From the NCBI GenBank assembly GCA_020650975.1, contig JAIPMN010001553.1, positions 21,024 to 85,023 on the forward strand: 64,000 nt of DNA, read 5' to 3'. Shown piece by piece: positions 1-9,360 of this stretch (position 1 is the stretch's first letter; every line of letters begins with the position of its first letter). The DNA is from Apostichopus californicus (taxonomy: Eukaryota; Echinodermata; Holothuroidea; Aspidochirotida; Stichopodidae). The position numbers and the translations under genes are program-made. The notes beneath the pieces are model-generated. The model had not been told where the DNA came from, did not search any database, and was given only the letters and a program-made list of their open reading frames with translations.

Positions 1-229
1 CATGGCATAAGTGTCTTTAGGCCAGTTGATCTCATTGTCCAGGTGAGTCCACAGCATAGGTGTGTCCATAGCCCAGGTGAGCCCATGGCATAGGTGTGTC
101 CATAGGCATAGGGGACCATTGGTCAAATTTTGGCACCTTGTAATAGCAGTAATGAACTCAAGTACAAGTACAATTTTTGCATATAAAATGCATAAGGAAT
201 CACTATGCTTCTTCATTTTCTGGTTGCAG

Positions 230-385
230 GTTGCCATGTTACATGATAAATGGAATCCAGGCAAGAAGTTAATTGTGGCAAACACACATCTTTACTTTCG
301 TCCAAATGCGAATCATGTGAGAATGGTGCAGACATTGCTCATATTGCATCATATACAACAATTAATCAAGATTTACCAACACAAG
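230..385 (+). CDS. PDE12: PDE12-like exon with NTHLY motif
   Basis: This internal exon has 52 codons and is in phase 0 at both ends. It follows a pyrimidine-rich tract ending in gttgcag and ends at AAG|gtgagt, a strong donor. It encodes a beta strand, then NTHLYF with the catalytic His, then a helix rich in hydrophobic residues (RMVQTLLILHHIQQLI). Confidence 0.9.
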
Positions 386-1936
386 GTGAGTGAGCAAATG
401 GCATTGACCAGTGGTAATTAACTGTACCTAACAGTAAGACATGGATGTTTTTAATAGTTATAGCAATTCTTTGTGTTACAGTGTATATTTAGTAAATATC
501 AAAATGAACTGGCAATTAAAGTATTGTAGGTTTTTCACCATTTTGATTCAAAGAATTTTGTGTTCCAGGACACACTGGTTCTAATCAGCAAATCAGACTG
601 TTTTTTGGGATTTTTTTTTTTCACCTTATATTTGAAATGAAAGTTGACCAGAGTGAAGGTAATTTTTGTTGCTTTGTTTAGATATACCTTTAATGATAAT
701 TTAGATGATTTTTAAACAGTCAGGAAAATTGTTAATGTTATTACAACTCCATATCGTTTGAAGAACTTCTAGAGACAGTATGAACAGTTTTGAACCTTTG
801 TCTAAAAGAAACAGGATGTTCATTCTGTCAGTGATAGTATGACCAGTTCTGGGCCTTTATCTAGTAGAAACAGGATATTAATACTGTCAGTAAAAGTATG
901 AACAGTTCTAAACCTTATCTAAGAGAAACAGGATGTTCATACTGTTCATACTGGTAGTGATAGTATGACCAGTTCTGAGCCTTATCTAGTAGAAACAGGA
1001 TATTCATACTGTCAGTAACAGTATGAACAGTTCTAAACCTTATCTAAGAGAAACAGGATGTTCATACTGTTAGTGATAGTATGACCAGTTCTGAGCCTTA
1101 TCTAGTAGAAACAGGATATTCATACTGTCAGTAACAGTATGAACAGTTCTGAACCTTATCTAAGAGAAACAGGATGTTCATACTGTTAGTGATAGTATGA
1201 CCAGTTCTGAGCCTTTATCTAGTAGAAACAGGATATTCATACTGTCAGTACAACTGACAGTATGGACAGCTCTCAACCTGTATCTCATGGACAGAGCCTC
1301 AATTGCTTACACACTTATTTACATAACTATCATCTTGAAGTGCACCAATAAATTATGCTCTATTCTTTCTTGAAGGATTCTGGTAGTAGCGTGTCGGTAC
1401 TCTTTTTAGGAGACCTAAACAGCAGTCCTAAGAGTGGGGCCTATCAGCTTATTTCATCTGGCCATGTTCCAGCTAACTCTGTGCACTGGTACACAGGTAG
1501 GTTGAATACAGCAGTGTTTTTCAACTGTCTACAACGTACAAAAAATAAGTGTTCCTTAAGTGATCCTTTAATGTCAGAATGCATTCCTTTACTCTTGAAG
1601 ATGTTCACTGCTTTACTTGTATTGTAATTCTATTCTGGACTATTCAACTGTTCAATTATGAATATTTTATCAGGTGGAAGGGAAGAGTTCTGTGGAGGCA
1701 TTGAGTTGAGCCACCAACTGAAGCTAAAATCAGTTTGTCCCGACATCCCATATACCAATTATGTCCCAGCATTTATGGAGACCATAGACCATGTAACTTA
1801 CAGTCAAGATACCATTGGAGTGGAACGGGTCGTTCCAATGCCTTCACACGAGGAAGTCACTAGGTTATCAGCCTTACCAAACGAAGTCTTTCCCTCTGAT
1901 CACCTACCTTTGGTGTGCGATTTAAAATGGTTGTAA
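230..1936 (+). CDS. PDE12: PDE12-like 2'-5' phosphodiesterase, C-terminal part (three exons)
   Basis: The spliced product (exons 230-385, 1376-1496, 1674-1936; phases 0 and 1; stop at 1934-1936) is the C-terminal ~180 residues of an exonuclease/endonuclease/phosphatase (EEP) domain. The first exon carries VANTHLYF, the NTHLY motif with the catalytic histidine. The second carries FLGDLNSSP, the metal and catalytic Asp/Asn motif. The third carries YTNYV, PMPSHEEVT and the terminal SDHLPLVCDLKW, which holds the Ser-Asp-His motif and matches the PDE12 C-terminus closely. Family members degrade 2',5'-oligoadenylates and trim poly(A) on mitochondrial RNAs; that role is inferred. All splice sites are GT-AG. 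The N-terminal half lies left of the window. The PDE12 assignment over other EEP deadenylases rests on the SHEEVT and DLKW tail. Confidence 0.9.
386..775 (+). other. PDE12 intron, unique part
   Basis: AT-rich intron sequence between the NTHLY exon and the tandem array. I see no further structure in it. Confidence 0.6.
776..1290 (+). repeat. ~60-bp tandem array in PDE12 intron (two alternating subunits)
   Basis: About eight or nine units alternate between an A form (AGTATGAACAGTTCT, then CTAAGAGAAACAGGATGTTC) and a B form (AGTATGACCAGTTCTGAGCC, then CTAGTAGAAACAGGATATTC), giving a ~120-bp higher-order period. Each junction contains complementary words such as ATACTGT and ACAGTAT, so units can form hairpins. 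The unit resembles the inverted-repeat element at 26740-26836. Confidence 0.85.
1376..1496 (+). CDS. PDE12: PDE12-like exon with GDLNSSP motif
   Basis: The exon starts after ttcttgaag and ends ACAG|gtaggt, moving from phase 0 to phase 1. It encodes the conserved GDLNSSP active-site loop of EEP nucleases followed by GAYQLISSGHVP, equivalent to the segment after the same motif in vertebrate PDE12. Confidence 0.9.
1674..1936 (+). CDS. PDE12: PDE12-like terminal exon
   Basis: The acceptor is ttttatcag at 1671-1673; the exon begins in phase 1 and ends with TAA at 1934-1936. It carries YTNYV, ETIDHV, SHEEVT and the SDH active-site motif. The 3' UTR extends rightward toward the convergent kinase gene. 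I see no AATAAA close to the stop; one occurs at 3689-3694 on the + strand, which would imply a long UTR overlapping the other gene. Confidence 0.9.
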
Positions 1937-3719
1937 GAACCATGGAAGAGAGTCCTTCAGCAGGTAAGACTTATTTATAGAATAGTTAATGTCTCAAGAA
2001 AATTAATTCAAGTTACTTGAGCTTTGCTTTGTATTAGGATTAAATAACTTCCATAAAGGCACAAATAGTTTGTAGTAAGTCTGGACAGCAATAGCTCCAA
2101 GTCATATGAAAGGAAGTGAGTCTGCTATCAGAGTGTAATAGGTGTAGGCAGATTTTTGATATTTGTTAGCAATTGACTCTCAGAAGACATTAAACATACA
2201 ACAGATTAAGAAAGTGGATTTTGTGGTGTTTTGTACAAGCTCAACCAACTTTTTTACATTCAGAAATAACTAACCATAATCATTTATATATGTTATAGAG
2301 ACAACTTTCATGAACTGCTCAAAACAGTTACGAAAAATGTGTTTTAAATGTAATGGAGATGGGTTTAGCAAATGCTGATTATTTCAGTGTCAAAAGTAAA
2401 AGGTTTCAGATCGTAGTTTAACATCACAGATTAACAAAAGGGCAGCTCCAAAAGACTTTAATACTAGGGTATCTCCCAAACAGAACATTTTTTAGCTGTA
2501 TCATGAAGATCTCTTTCATATCAGCTAAAGACGATGGTTGGATTTTTGTGTCTCCTTTAATATATATATTCCTCTTTGCTAAGTGTCATATTTGTTGCTT
2601 GATAGAAAGACTACCTTGTATTAAAAACACAAGAAGAGGCAAGTCTTGTAGGGTATGGACTCTGATTTATTTATGTCACTTGTCCGTCAATGTGCAAATT
2701 ACATTGACGGGTAATAATAGATTTAAAAGTCAAATGTGATACAAATCGATTGAACACTTACGTGCCAATTTTGAAAGGTTACAGAACACCATATCTGGAA
2801 ATATGACATTACAAATAGCTAAATCTAACTACCTGCCAATATTGTTACTGACCCTACCATTTCTCATACAAGTCACCATTATTTTTATTTTTTTTTAATT
2901 ACCAAAACATCTTGGGCAAAATAGTTTTAAAACAGGGATTAAACTTGTACATATTTCACTTCAAGTTTTAGGGTTAGATACCTGCAATAATTGCAAGTAT
3001 TTTTATATTTGGCACAAACACACTTTTCACTTCAATTTTTCATTTGGTTTCAGTAACATTTTTTTGTTGCCACTATCAAATTGCAAATATTCAGTCAGTT
3101 GACAGTACTACATGTCCTTTTGTAGAAACCTTGTCATTATCTGTCTACCATGAAAATAGAAAAAGGTATAGAATTTTATCGATAAGGCACCTATTATTAA
3201 GAGAAAAAAACTACGTAACCCAAATAATTAAATGCCTATACATAAATGAACTAAAAGCATCACTATCATCATATTATACATAAACAATGAACGCTACTGT
3301 TTTGTATTTATTTGCGTATTTCCACTAATTATTGTTAATCAATCTAATGTTTGGTTACAATGACATTGATCTAGTAAAATACAAGGTTGTTGCAAATTGT
3401 AGCAACTGCCCAAACTCTGCAAATCAAAGCAGGAATTATTCTGTACATCATTTGAATAATCATTTTTGCCTTTTTCTTCCAAGCTTTAATCTGGCTGAAG
3501 CAATTTCTTTTCATTCCTGTTAAAAGGACTTCAGTTGTAATTCCAGTAACATTTTGCAATTCCAACTTAATGGAAAGTGGTTACAGCAGTGGGAAAACAC
3601 TGTAACACAAGTTGCCTGAACATTTCTGGTAGCAGCAGTAGAACAGTAATATAAACCCAAGTGATTTGGTTACATCAACTGCAGCCTAAATAAACATCCA
3701 TGTCGTGAATTGAAAATGC
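1937..3719. other. Convergent 3' UTR/intergenic spacer
   Basis: AT-rich sequence between the stop codons of two converging genes. It must hold both 3' UTRs and polyadenylation sites. Candidate poly(A) hexamers for the - strand gene (TTTATT on the + strand) occur at 3307-3312 and 2884-2889. No other coding potential is evident. Confidence 0.6.
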
Positions 3720-3891
3720 TTATATAAAGATACTGTGACTGGTTTGCGTGGAAACAATCCTTGCCCGGTAGTCGTTTCGGTACTTTCGAAGTCTGCGACT
3801 GATGAGACGTGCTCGTGATCGTTTTCCGATCATTTCAGGGCTACAGTGAAGCCATGGATGATCAAAACATTCGCCAACTGTTATTCTCTGG
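3720..3891 (-). CDS. Terminal exon: end of kinase 2 and C-terminus
   Basis: Acceptor cttttacag at 3892-3894 gives Ser from AG|C. The exon encodes QRITVGECFDHPWLHC (helix I with HPWL), then a very basic tail, KRSRARLISRRLRKYRNDYR, and stops at TAA (3720-3722) after SIFI. The reading frame and the position of the preceding intron match the kinase 1 exon at 20512-20557. The basic tail may be a regulatory or partner-binding helix; it is about 45 residues long after HPWL. Confidence 0.88.
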
Positions 3892-4027
3892 CTGTAAAAG
3901 AAAAATATATAAATATTTTGAGCTTATTCACTATGTGCAACCATCATATAAGCATGTTTATATTAAGGTATCTCAAATTATTTTGCTTTCAAATTCTATC
4001 TTTTTACTTTCATAGGTGAATTCTTAC

Positions 4028-4177
4028 CTTGGATCTCGGATGAAGATTTTCTTCAGGAAGTCCCTGGCCTCGATAGACACAACATCTTGTATCTGGTCCA
4101 TGTTACATCTGGGACGGGTGATGTTAAAGAGAGTCTTCTCCTCGGACTTCGCTAGAAACGGAGCCGTGCCACTCAAC
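4028..4177 (-). CDS. Kinase 2, helices G and H
   Basis: A 150-nt exon, phase 2-2, acceptor tctaaag, donor CCAAG|gtaaga. It encodes LSGTAPFLAKSEEKTLFNI, then ARDFLKKIFIRDP, collinear with the kinase 1 exon at 32667-32819 and with the same intron phases. Confidence 0.93.
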
Positions 4178-4313
4178 CTTTAGACACAAACGTGAAGAAC
4201 AACGATCACTCAGCAACTTGAAAGTTATAGGAAATTATTAGAAGAATGTTTGGATAATTAATATCCTGTGCACACAGTCAAGTGCAGCTGAATTATAAAA
4301 CAATTAAACTTAC

Positions 4314-4389
4314 CAGGTGAACAAGATGACCCCCAGGCTCCAAATGTCAGTTCCAAACTCGACTGGACTTCCCTCCACTACTTCAGGAG
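4314..4389 (-). CDS. Kinase 2, SPE motif and helix F
   Basis: A 76-nt exon, phase 1 to 2, acceptor ccaacag, donor ACCTG|gtaagt. With the previous exon it reads EFMSPEVVEGSPVEFGTDIW and SLGVILFTW. The APE motif is SPE, as often seen in titin-like kinases; the helix F Asp is present. Confidence 0.92.
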
Positions 4390-4544
4390 CTGTTGGTGGA
4401 TATAAATATGCATTCTATTAACTGTTTGAATTCCTAATGAGAATTGGTGAGACAATTTTTAAGAATGGTAACAGTGTAAATGGGTGGCAATAAATGTAGA
4501 ATGGATAAGAAATGCCGTTTAGCTAGTTGGTCTACAATACTCAC

Positions 4545-5014
4545 ACATGAATTCTGCAATGACCTCATGTCGAGAGAGAATGATCCTCTTCTTGTTTTCC
4601 AGTATTCTGGCTGCTCCAAAATCCACGAGTCGAATACGATCCCTTCTTCTACTCTCAATCATGAGGTTATCGTGTCGTAAGTCCAAGTAGAGAACACTGT
4701 TAAGCTGTAAATATTGCAAGGCGTCTAATATCTGTAGACAAAAATTAGCCACAGATTCCTCCGTGAAGAAATCTGTCCTTGTTAAATGTTTCAGAACATC
4801 TCCGGCAAAGTAACGGGCAGTGATTAAAATGATGTGCGTTGCTGTTTGGAAAGCATCACGAAGTTGGACAATGTTTGTATGCTTCAGCTCGGATAATAAA
4901 CAGTGCTCCTCAAAACAGCGATTCTTGTCCTTTTCTGATATCCTTGTTATTTTGGCGGCATATTCTTTACTGTTGACTTTCTTTCGGCACTTTTTGACAA
5001 CTGCAAACCTTCCT
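4545..5014 (-). CDS. Kinase 2, main exon (N-lobe to activation segment)
   Basis: A 470-nt exon, acceptor atttcag, donor ATGT|gtgagt. Seen motifs: GRFAVVKKCRKK (the loop lacks the first and third Gly of G-x-G-x-x-G, reading DRGRFA), EYAAKI with the ATP-binding Lys, CFEEHCLLSELKH with the helix C Glu, then VLYLDLRHDNLMIE in place of HRDLKPEN, and LVDFGAARIL with DFG intact. The catalytic Asp and Mg-binding Asn remain, but His-Arg is Tyr-Leu, the catalytic-loop Lys is Arg and the Pro is His. Probably a pseudokinase or weak kinase. Confidence 0.92.
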
Positions 5015-5777
5015 CTGAAATGAACAGAACAAATAATAATTTAGCAGGTTCCCACATTCATGCCCTTGTTGTAATATAGAAATGTCAAAAGAAATGCCAT
5101 TACCGTTCTCATACCATTCCCAAACATTTTAGAATTAACCTGCAAGATAAATTCTGCATTCCAGAAAATCAGATAACTCATTAATTTCAACTTTACTGTA
5201 TCAGTGTCAATCATTAAAGGTACAAAACAGAAGGTCCTCCACAAAGTAACCACCAGTTGGTCACAAATTTAATTTTCACCCCCGATTTGGTTGGTTGCGG
5301 GAGGGGTTGTGAGTTGAAAGCATATGTATGTATATTAGATCCTCCTGCAAGCAGGAACTTGCGAAGAAGCCTCCTTGGCTTATCAAAGCCGCAAGCTGAC
5401 CGAGGTCAGTCTCTTACATTCATATTTAACGTCCATGGTTATGAATTGTCAATTGTTAACAACTCTGTAACTGGACGACATACATTAACCTGGGAGTGAC
5501 TCGAACCGGGGACCTTATGATGCATATGCACTGATGGTATTTTGTGTAAAACACCTATTGGATTTTTCTGCTAGCACATTGTTAAACTGAATCAGTTGAA
5601 AGTAACATCCACAAAAGTGAAATTCTCTCTGCCACTCATTCCTCACTCTTCCCTCCCCCACACCCCCCTCCCCCGCCCCAACACAAGCACCATGTCTGTA
5701 CCTCCATCTTACACCACATTCCTGTTAGACATTTTTTATAAACACTTTCTATATGGTTTTGCAAATGAAAGACCTGC
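5015..5777 (-). other. Intron with a tRNA-like SINE (5321-5555)
   Basis: The intron lies inside the kinase 2 glycine loop. Apart from the SINE described separately and a C-rich patch near 5645-5680 it shows no other structure. Confidence 0.6.
5321..5555 (-). mobile_element. tRNA-derived SINE copy, family 1
   Basis: On the - strand a B-box-like CCCCGGTTCGAGTCACTCCC (about 5495-5516) is followed by a body and ends with GTTCCTGCTTGCAGGAGGAT and a TACA-type microsatellite tail. The same 3' end with the same kind of tail recurs at 8983-9035 as a 5'-truncated copy, the pattern expected of LINE-mobilised SINEs. The A box is poorly preserved. Confidence 0.6.
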
Positions 5778-5982
5778 CTGTCAATTTCTGCAAGGAAGTC
5801 GTAATATTTAGTTGGGTTGACGTCGTTCTTCAGACTAAGGTCATTTATGATCAGGTCTTCGTCTTCTTCCTCATCGATGTCGGAGATGACCGATTCATTT
5901 GAGAGGGTTCGGTTGTAGCTTATCATCCTGGTATGGCTCACTCTGTGTGTCTTAACCATCTCTGATGAAAGGGCTGGTGAAC
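5778..5982 (-). CDS. Acidic linker and start of kinase 2 (GC donor proposed)
   Basis: Acceptor tatgacag; phase 1 entry. It encodes SPALSSEMVKTHRVSHTR, then an acidic stretch (DIDEEEDEDLIIND), then TKYYDFLAEIDR, the first strand of kinase 2. The exon is placed to end GACAG|gcaggt. The alternative GT donor four bases downstream (exon end 5774) shifts the frame and meets a stop in the next exon, whereas the GC donor gives R-GRFAVVKK in frame at the position where kinase 1 has its intron. Confidence 0.75.
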
Positions 5983-6081
5983 CTGTCATAATAATAATTA
6001 ACAGGTATATTTATTTAAAATAACATAAAAGTAAATTAATAATGGAAAATTGAATGGGAAATTTTAGACACAGAAATTTAC

Positions 6082-6183
6082 AGCTAGAATGGGATTCGGA
6101 CCAGTCACCTCTGGTTTACAATTCCCAGTGCTCAACCAACTGACCTATACAGGTCCTTCACCGATTTGAACTCATTCTAGCCG
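6082..6183 (-). mobile_element. tRNA-like SINE fragment with inverted ends, family 2
   Basis: The - strand has an A-box-like TAGGTCAGTTGGTTGAGC (about 6129-6146) and a B-box-like GGTCCGAATCCC (about 6091-6102). The outer ends (GCTAGAATG and its complement at 6174-6182) are inverted. GCTAGAAT next to the B box recurs at 38893-38900. Confidence 0.55.
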
Positions 6184-6339
6184 TTCATTACATTTGTGCT
6201 TTTCCATTGTCTTATACTTCCCAGTCAGTTTTCCATTATTAATTTACTTGCATTGTGTATAAAAAGCTGAATATTTCTTGAAATCTCTTCCCTGTAGCTC
6301 TTTGGGTTGTATGGAATGAAACTGACACATGACCCCTGG

Positions 6340-6490
6340 TCTAATGGTAATCAAGGTACTGTGGCTTCTGAAGAAATGGCTATATAAGGATTGCCACCAA
6401 GGACTGGATAGCCTAGTTGGTATACGGCTGGGCTTGTAACCCAGTGGTCACTGGTTTGAATCCCTTATTAAATTTCTTTGCTCTTTTCCA
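6340..6490 (+). mobile_element. tRNA-Thr-like SINE copy, family 2
   Basis: A + strand tRNA-like head: A box TAGCCTAGTTGGTATACGGC, anticodon stem-loop CTGGG-CTTGTAA-CCCAG with a TGT anticodon, and B box GGTTTGAATCCC, then AAATTTCTTTGCTCTTTTCC. The copy at 45330-45530 shares AAGGTACTG, GCCACCAA/CACCACCAA and the ATTTCTTTGCTCTTT tail. It lacks a paired acceptor stem, so it is not a functional tRNA. Confidence 0.6.
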
Positions 6491-6959
6491 TTAAAATGAA
6501 TAACAACGGCACTCTTAGTCTGGAAGGATCGATGTGATCAAACATTTCACAGTCTTTGTATTACTCTCTTTCTGAACACATTGTTAACAAAGACCAGTTA
6601 TGTAGTCACTCTCATGCATTTCTCAGAATAATTTGGAGAGTATAAAATCTATAGAAATACTTGTGAAAACTTGAGCATTTATGAACTTTACCATCTGATT
6701 GAGGTATGTCACCAGAAAGCATGAAAATTAAAAATTGATCCAACTTTTGGTTCACTTTTACAACATATTGTAGTACACTAGTGGCTTCTGTCTTTTGGGA
6801 ACCCTTGTTTGCTAGAAAATTCCTCTAGCTTTCATTTTGCATTTCAATCAAGATTGCATCACCAATTATTCTGTTTCTTTAATTATTGATGTCATTCACA
6901 ATAGTTGTAAATCATAAATTGAACAACCTCTCACCATCACATAGCTATACATACATACA

Positions 6960-7020
6960 TTGAAGATGTTTATATAGCACTTTCCTCCCCCAAAAAAGGC
7001 TCAAAGGGCTTTACAAGAAC
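6960..7020. repeat. Dispersed repeat containing a TATATAGC(A/G)C...CTTTACAA pattern
   Basis: TTTATATAGCACTTTCC, then GGCTCAAAGGGCTTTACAAG. A relative at about 54125-54200 has TTATATAGCGCACTATGCGC and TGTGCGCTTTACAAAC. This pair of motifs is a common short interspersed repeat of marine invertebrates. Confidence 0.5.
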
Positions 7021-7124
7021 ACAATACAACGGCCAAATTAATTAAAGACACGTAAACAAATAAGTATTAAAACAATCATTTCTAAGGTAATCAACATTTG
7101 GAGATTTTCGGATCTCCTGCTTAC

Positions 7125-7289
7125 CATCGGGATGGGTCTTGACAAGAATTGAGGGCTTGCTGAGTTGTCCTTTTCCGTACTGTGTGATGCTGGCAGCTCG
7201 AAATCTGTACTCAGTATTTGGTTTTAGGTTGGTGACGTGAACACAAGTATCTCTAACTTCCGACTGGTACGTCTGCCATATTTCTTCTC
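7125..7289 (-). CDS. Fn3 domain before kinase 2, second half
   Basis: A 165-nt exon, phase 1-1, acceptor ctacaacag, donor GATG|gtaagc. It encodes EEIWQTYQSEV, VTNLKPNTEYRFRAASI (tyrosine corner) and YGKGQLSKPSILVKT, completing the Fn3 fold. Confidence 0.92.
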
Positions 7290-7599
7290 CTGTTGTAGGA
7301 GAGGCAATGAAGGACAAAAACAAGAGTTTCATTAATTTATATATATATATATATATGTAGGTTATATTTAGGCAATGGCATGCACAGGGTCTGACAGGTA
7401 GGGGACAGGGGAAATTTTAAAATATCTGATTGAGGTAAGGGATGAACCTATATGGTATGCCCGGAGGCAAATGAAGGATTTTTTTTAAAGGATTACTTGT
7501 TGCCATGGGTTGCTGAAGCTGACTCCCATTTAGGGGTGTCAAATGGTGCATTCAGAGGCATATTAAGACTATAAATAGGGTCTATAAATAGTTCTAAAT

Positions 7600-8130
7600 G
7601 CAAGGTTGTGCTTATAAAACAAGAGTGTAATCAGTGAAGTCAGGTAATACTTATTCTAGTACTTTCTCACCATACTTTGAACAAGAATGCGCAATGGTGA
7701 TGTCATGTCACATATCTCAGGCTACTACATTCTTACCATACTCTTCAAACAAAAATGGGTAACCAGTGGCAGTGATTTCAGGTTATATTTACACTTCTAC
7801 ATTCTTACCTTATGCTTCGATCAAAAGCATCAAAAGCATATCAAACTACTACATTCTTAAAATATACTCTTGGAACAAGTCTGTAACCAGTGATGTCAGG
7901 TTATATTTTCGCTACTACATTCTTACCATACGCTTTGAACAAGAGTGTGTAACCCGGTGATGTCAGGTTATACATACAGGGCTACTACATTCTTTAAATG
8001 TACTCTTTGAAAAAATCTATAACCAGTGATGTCAGGTAATATTAACACTACTACATTAATACCATATGCTTTTCAACAAGGGTGTGTAACCAAGTGATGT
8101 TAGTTTATATTAACACTACTACATTCTTAC
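7600..8130 (-). repeat. ~67-bp tandem array copied from the adjoining exon end and its 5' splice site
   Basis: On the + strand, units read roughly CTACTACATTCTTACCATAC, then TTTGAACAAGAGTGTGTAAC, then CAGTGATGTCAGGTTATATT. The first unit, at 8119-8175, is the real Fn3 exon end with its donor. About seven more copies run leftward into the intron, starting near 8046, 7980, 7911, 7845, 7790, 7720 and 7650, with a fragment at about 7600. Copies near 7911, 7790 and 7720 keep the donor core GTAAGAATG on the - strand. Confidence 0.85.
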
Positions 8131-8262
8131 CATACTCTTTGAACAAAAGTGTGTAACCACTGATGTCAGGTTTCCCAGGCTGCTGGTCTGTCTTCCAGGT
8201 TAAGAAAGCTTCCTTTGAAGAAACAAGGGCCACTTTGGGTCTACTGGGTACATCTGGTTCCT
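8131..8262 (-). CDS. Fn3 domain before kinase 2, first half
   Basis: A 132-nt exon, phase 1-1, acceptor cttacag, donor TATG|gtaaga. It encodes EEPDVPSRPKVALV, AFLTWKTDQQPGKPDISGY and LLFKEYG: strands A to C of an Fn3 domain with the conserved Trp. Its 3' end and donor are duplicated many times in the adjoining intron (7600-8130). Confidence 0.9.
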
Positions 8263-9072
8263 CTGTAAGGTGAGAAGAGAGGAACATCAATGTCATGATG
8301 TTTGTAGAAAGGGATGATTACTAAAAGACTTAATAGAATTTCTTAAATGTAGACTTTCATTCTCTTTAAGTTAAAGACAACCTAACACCGTGTATGGTAT
8401 TATCCAGAGATGTCAGATATGATGGGTGCAGTTTACACCTTCCTCCTCTACTACTTAAAAGTTAGCATTGGGATTGCCACAAAACACTACATGTAATTAT
8501 GGAATTTGGACAAAAGAAAGTCTATACTTGTCTAGAGATCACACCTTTCATTAATTTCCTTAGCTCGTCAGTGACAAGATCATCTTCACGTTTGCATGTA
8601 AACCACTCCTATTCTTTCAAATATGAGCTATTATACACGGTCAAAGGCTGAAACAAATTGTCTGGTGATATTACAATCTTCCCTGCCTATAGCAAATACC
8701 ACAGAATCCCCTGTTTTTGGCCAAAAACAGGGGAGATTGAATATCTACCCAAGTTTATAATGCCAGCCATACTGAACGCTTCTCTGCACAAATTCATGAT
8801 TAAACACATAGTGTACTATTTCAGTGGTCAAGCCAAACTTGTCTTCACACAGGAAAGTAGTGCCAGCCAATAGAGCACTTGTGTCTACAATTATACAAAG
8901 ACTGGTCAAATCATTAGGTGTGCTGAATCCTAATTGAAGTACTTGGGGTAGTTTATGCTATCAAGTAACAAATTATCATGCTCAATGTATGTATGTATGC
9001 ATGTACTTTAGATCCTCCTGTAAGCAGGAACTTGTGAGTCACTCATTCATTCACAGGATTGAATGAACTTAC
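8263..9072 (-). other. Intron between Ig and Fn3
   Basis: Apart from the truncated SINE at 8983-9035 I see only a short palindrome, CCCCTGTTTTTGG-CCAAAAACAGGGG (about 8709-8734). Confidence 0.6.
8983..9035 (-). mobile_element. 5'-truncated SINE copy, family 1
   Basis: Only the 3' end is present: GTTCCTGCTTACAGGAGGAT followed on the - strand by ACATGCATACATACATACA. It closely matches the 3' end of the copy at 5321-5555 and sits directly beside the Ig exon donor (9071-9072). Confidence 0.6.
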
Positions 9073-9360
9073 CAGCAACATCAACTCTGCATCTCGTCTC
9101 AGCTCTTCCTTTGCTGTTTTCTGCCACACAACAGAAGTCTCCTCCTTCTTCAATTGAGATGCACACAATCCTAAGGCACGCCACCCGTCCTTGCTCCCGC
9201 CAACATTGGATGTGGTTCGCTCTTCTGTTGATGACTTGACCCCCACGGTACCAGGTGATCTTTGGTTGAGGGCGCCCTCTGAATTCACAGCTTAGAAGCA
9301 AAGTACCCTCATCAAAGAGATATGCATCTTCCAGGGGTACAACAAAGACCGGTTGTCCAT
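9073..9360 (-). CDS. Ig (I-set) domain exon before kinase 2
   Basis: A 288-nt exon, phase 1-1, acceptor tctttccag, donor GCTG|gtaagt. It encodes GQPVFVVPLEDAYLF, LLLSCEFRGRPQPKITWYRG with Cys and Trp, and EEGGDFCCVAENSKG with Phe in place of the corner Tyr and the second Cys, ending CRVDVAG. Confidence 0.92.

Larger units (their letters stand above)
5983..7124 (-). other. Intron holding two SINE-like copies and a dispersed repeat
   Basis: The intron between the second Fn3 half and the kinase 2 linker exon. Beyond the elements listed, the sequence is AT-rich and unremarkable. Confidence 0.6.

Noticed and set aside
5257-5499. 80-codon + strand ORF
   Set aside because: Overlaps the SINE copy on the opposite strand and has no domain.
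6395-6470. Functional tRNA-Thr gene
   Set aside because: A good anticodon arm and both promoter boxes, but no paired acceptor stem; relatives share a SINE-type tail.
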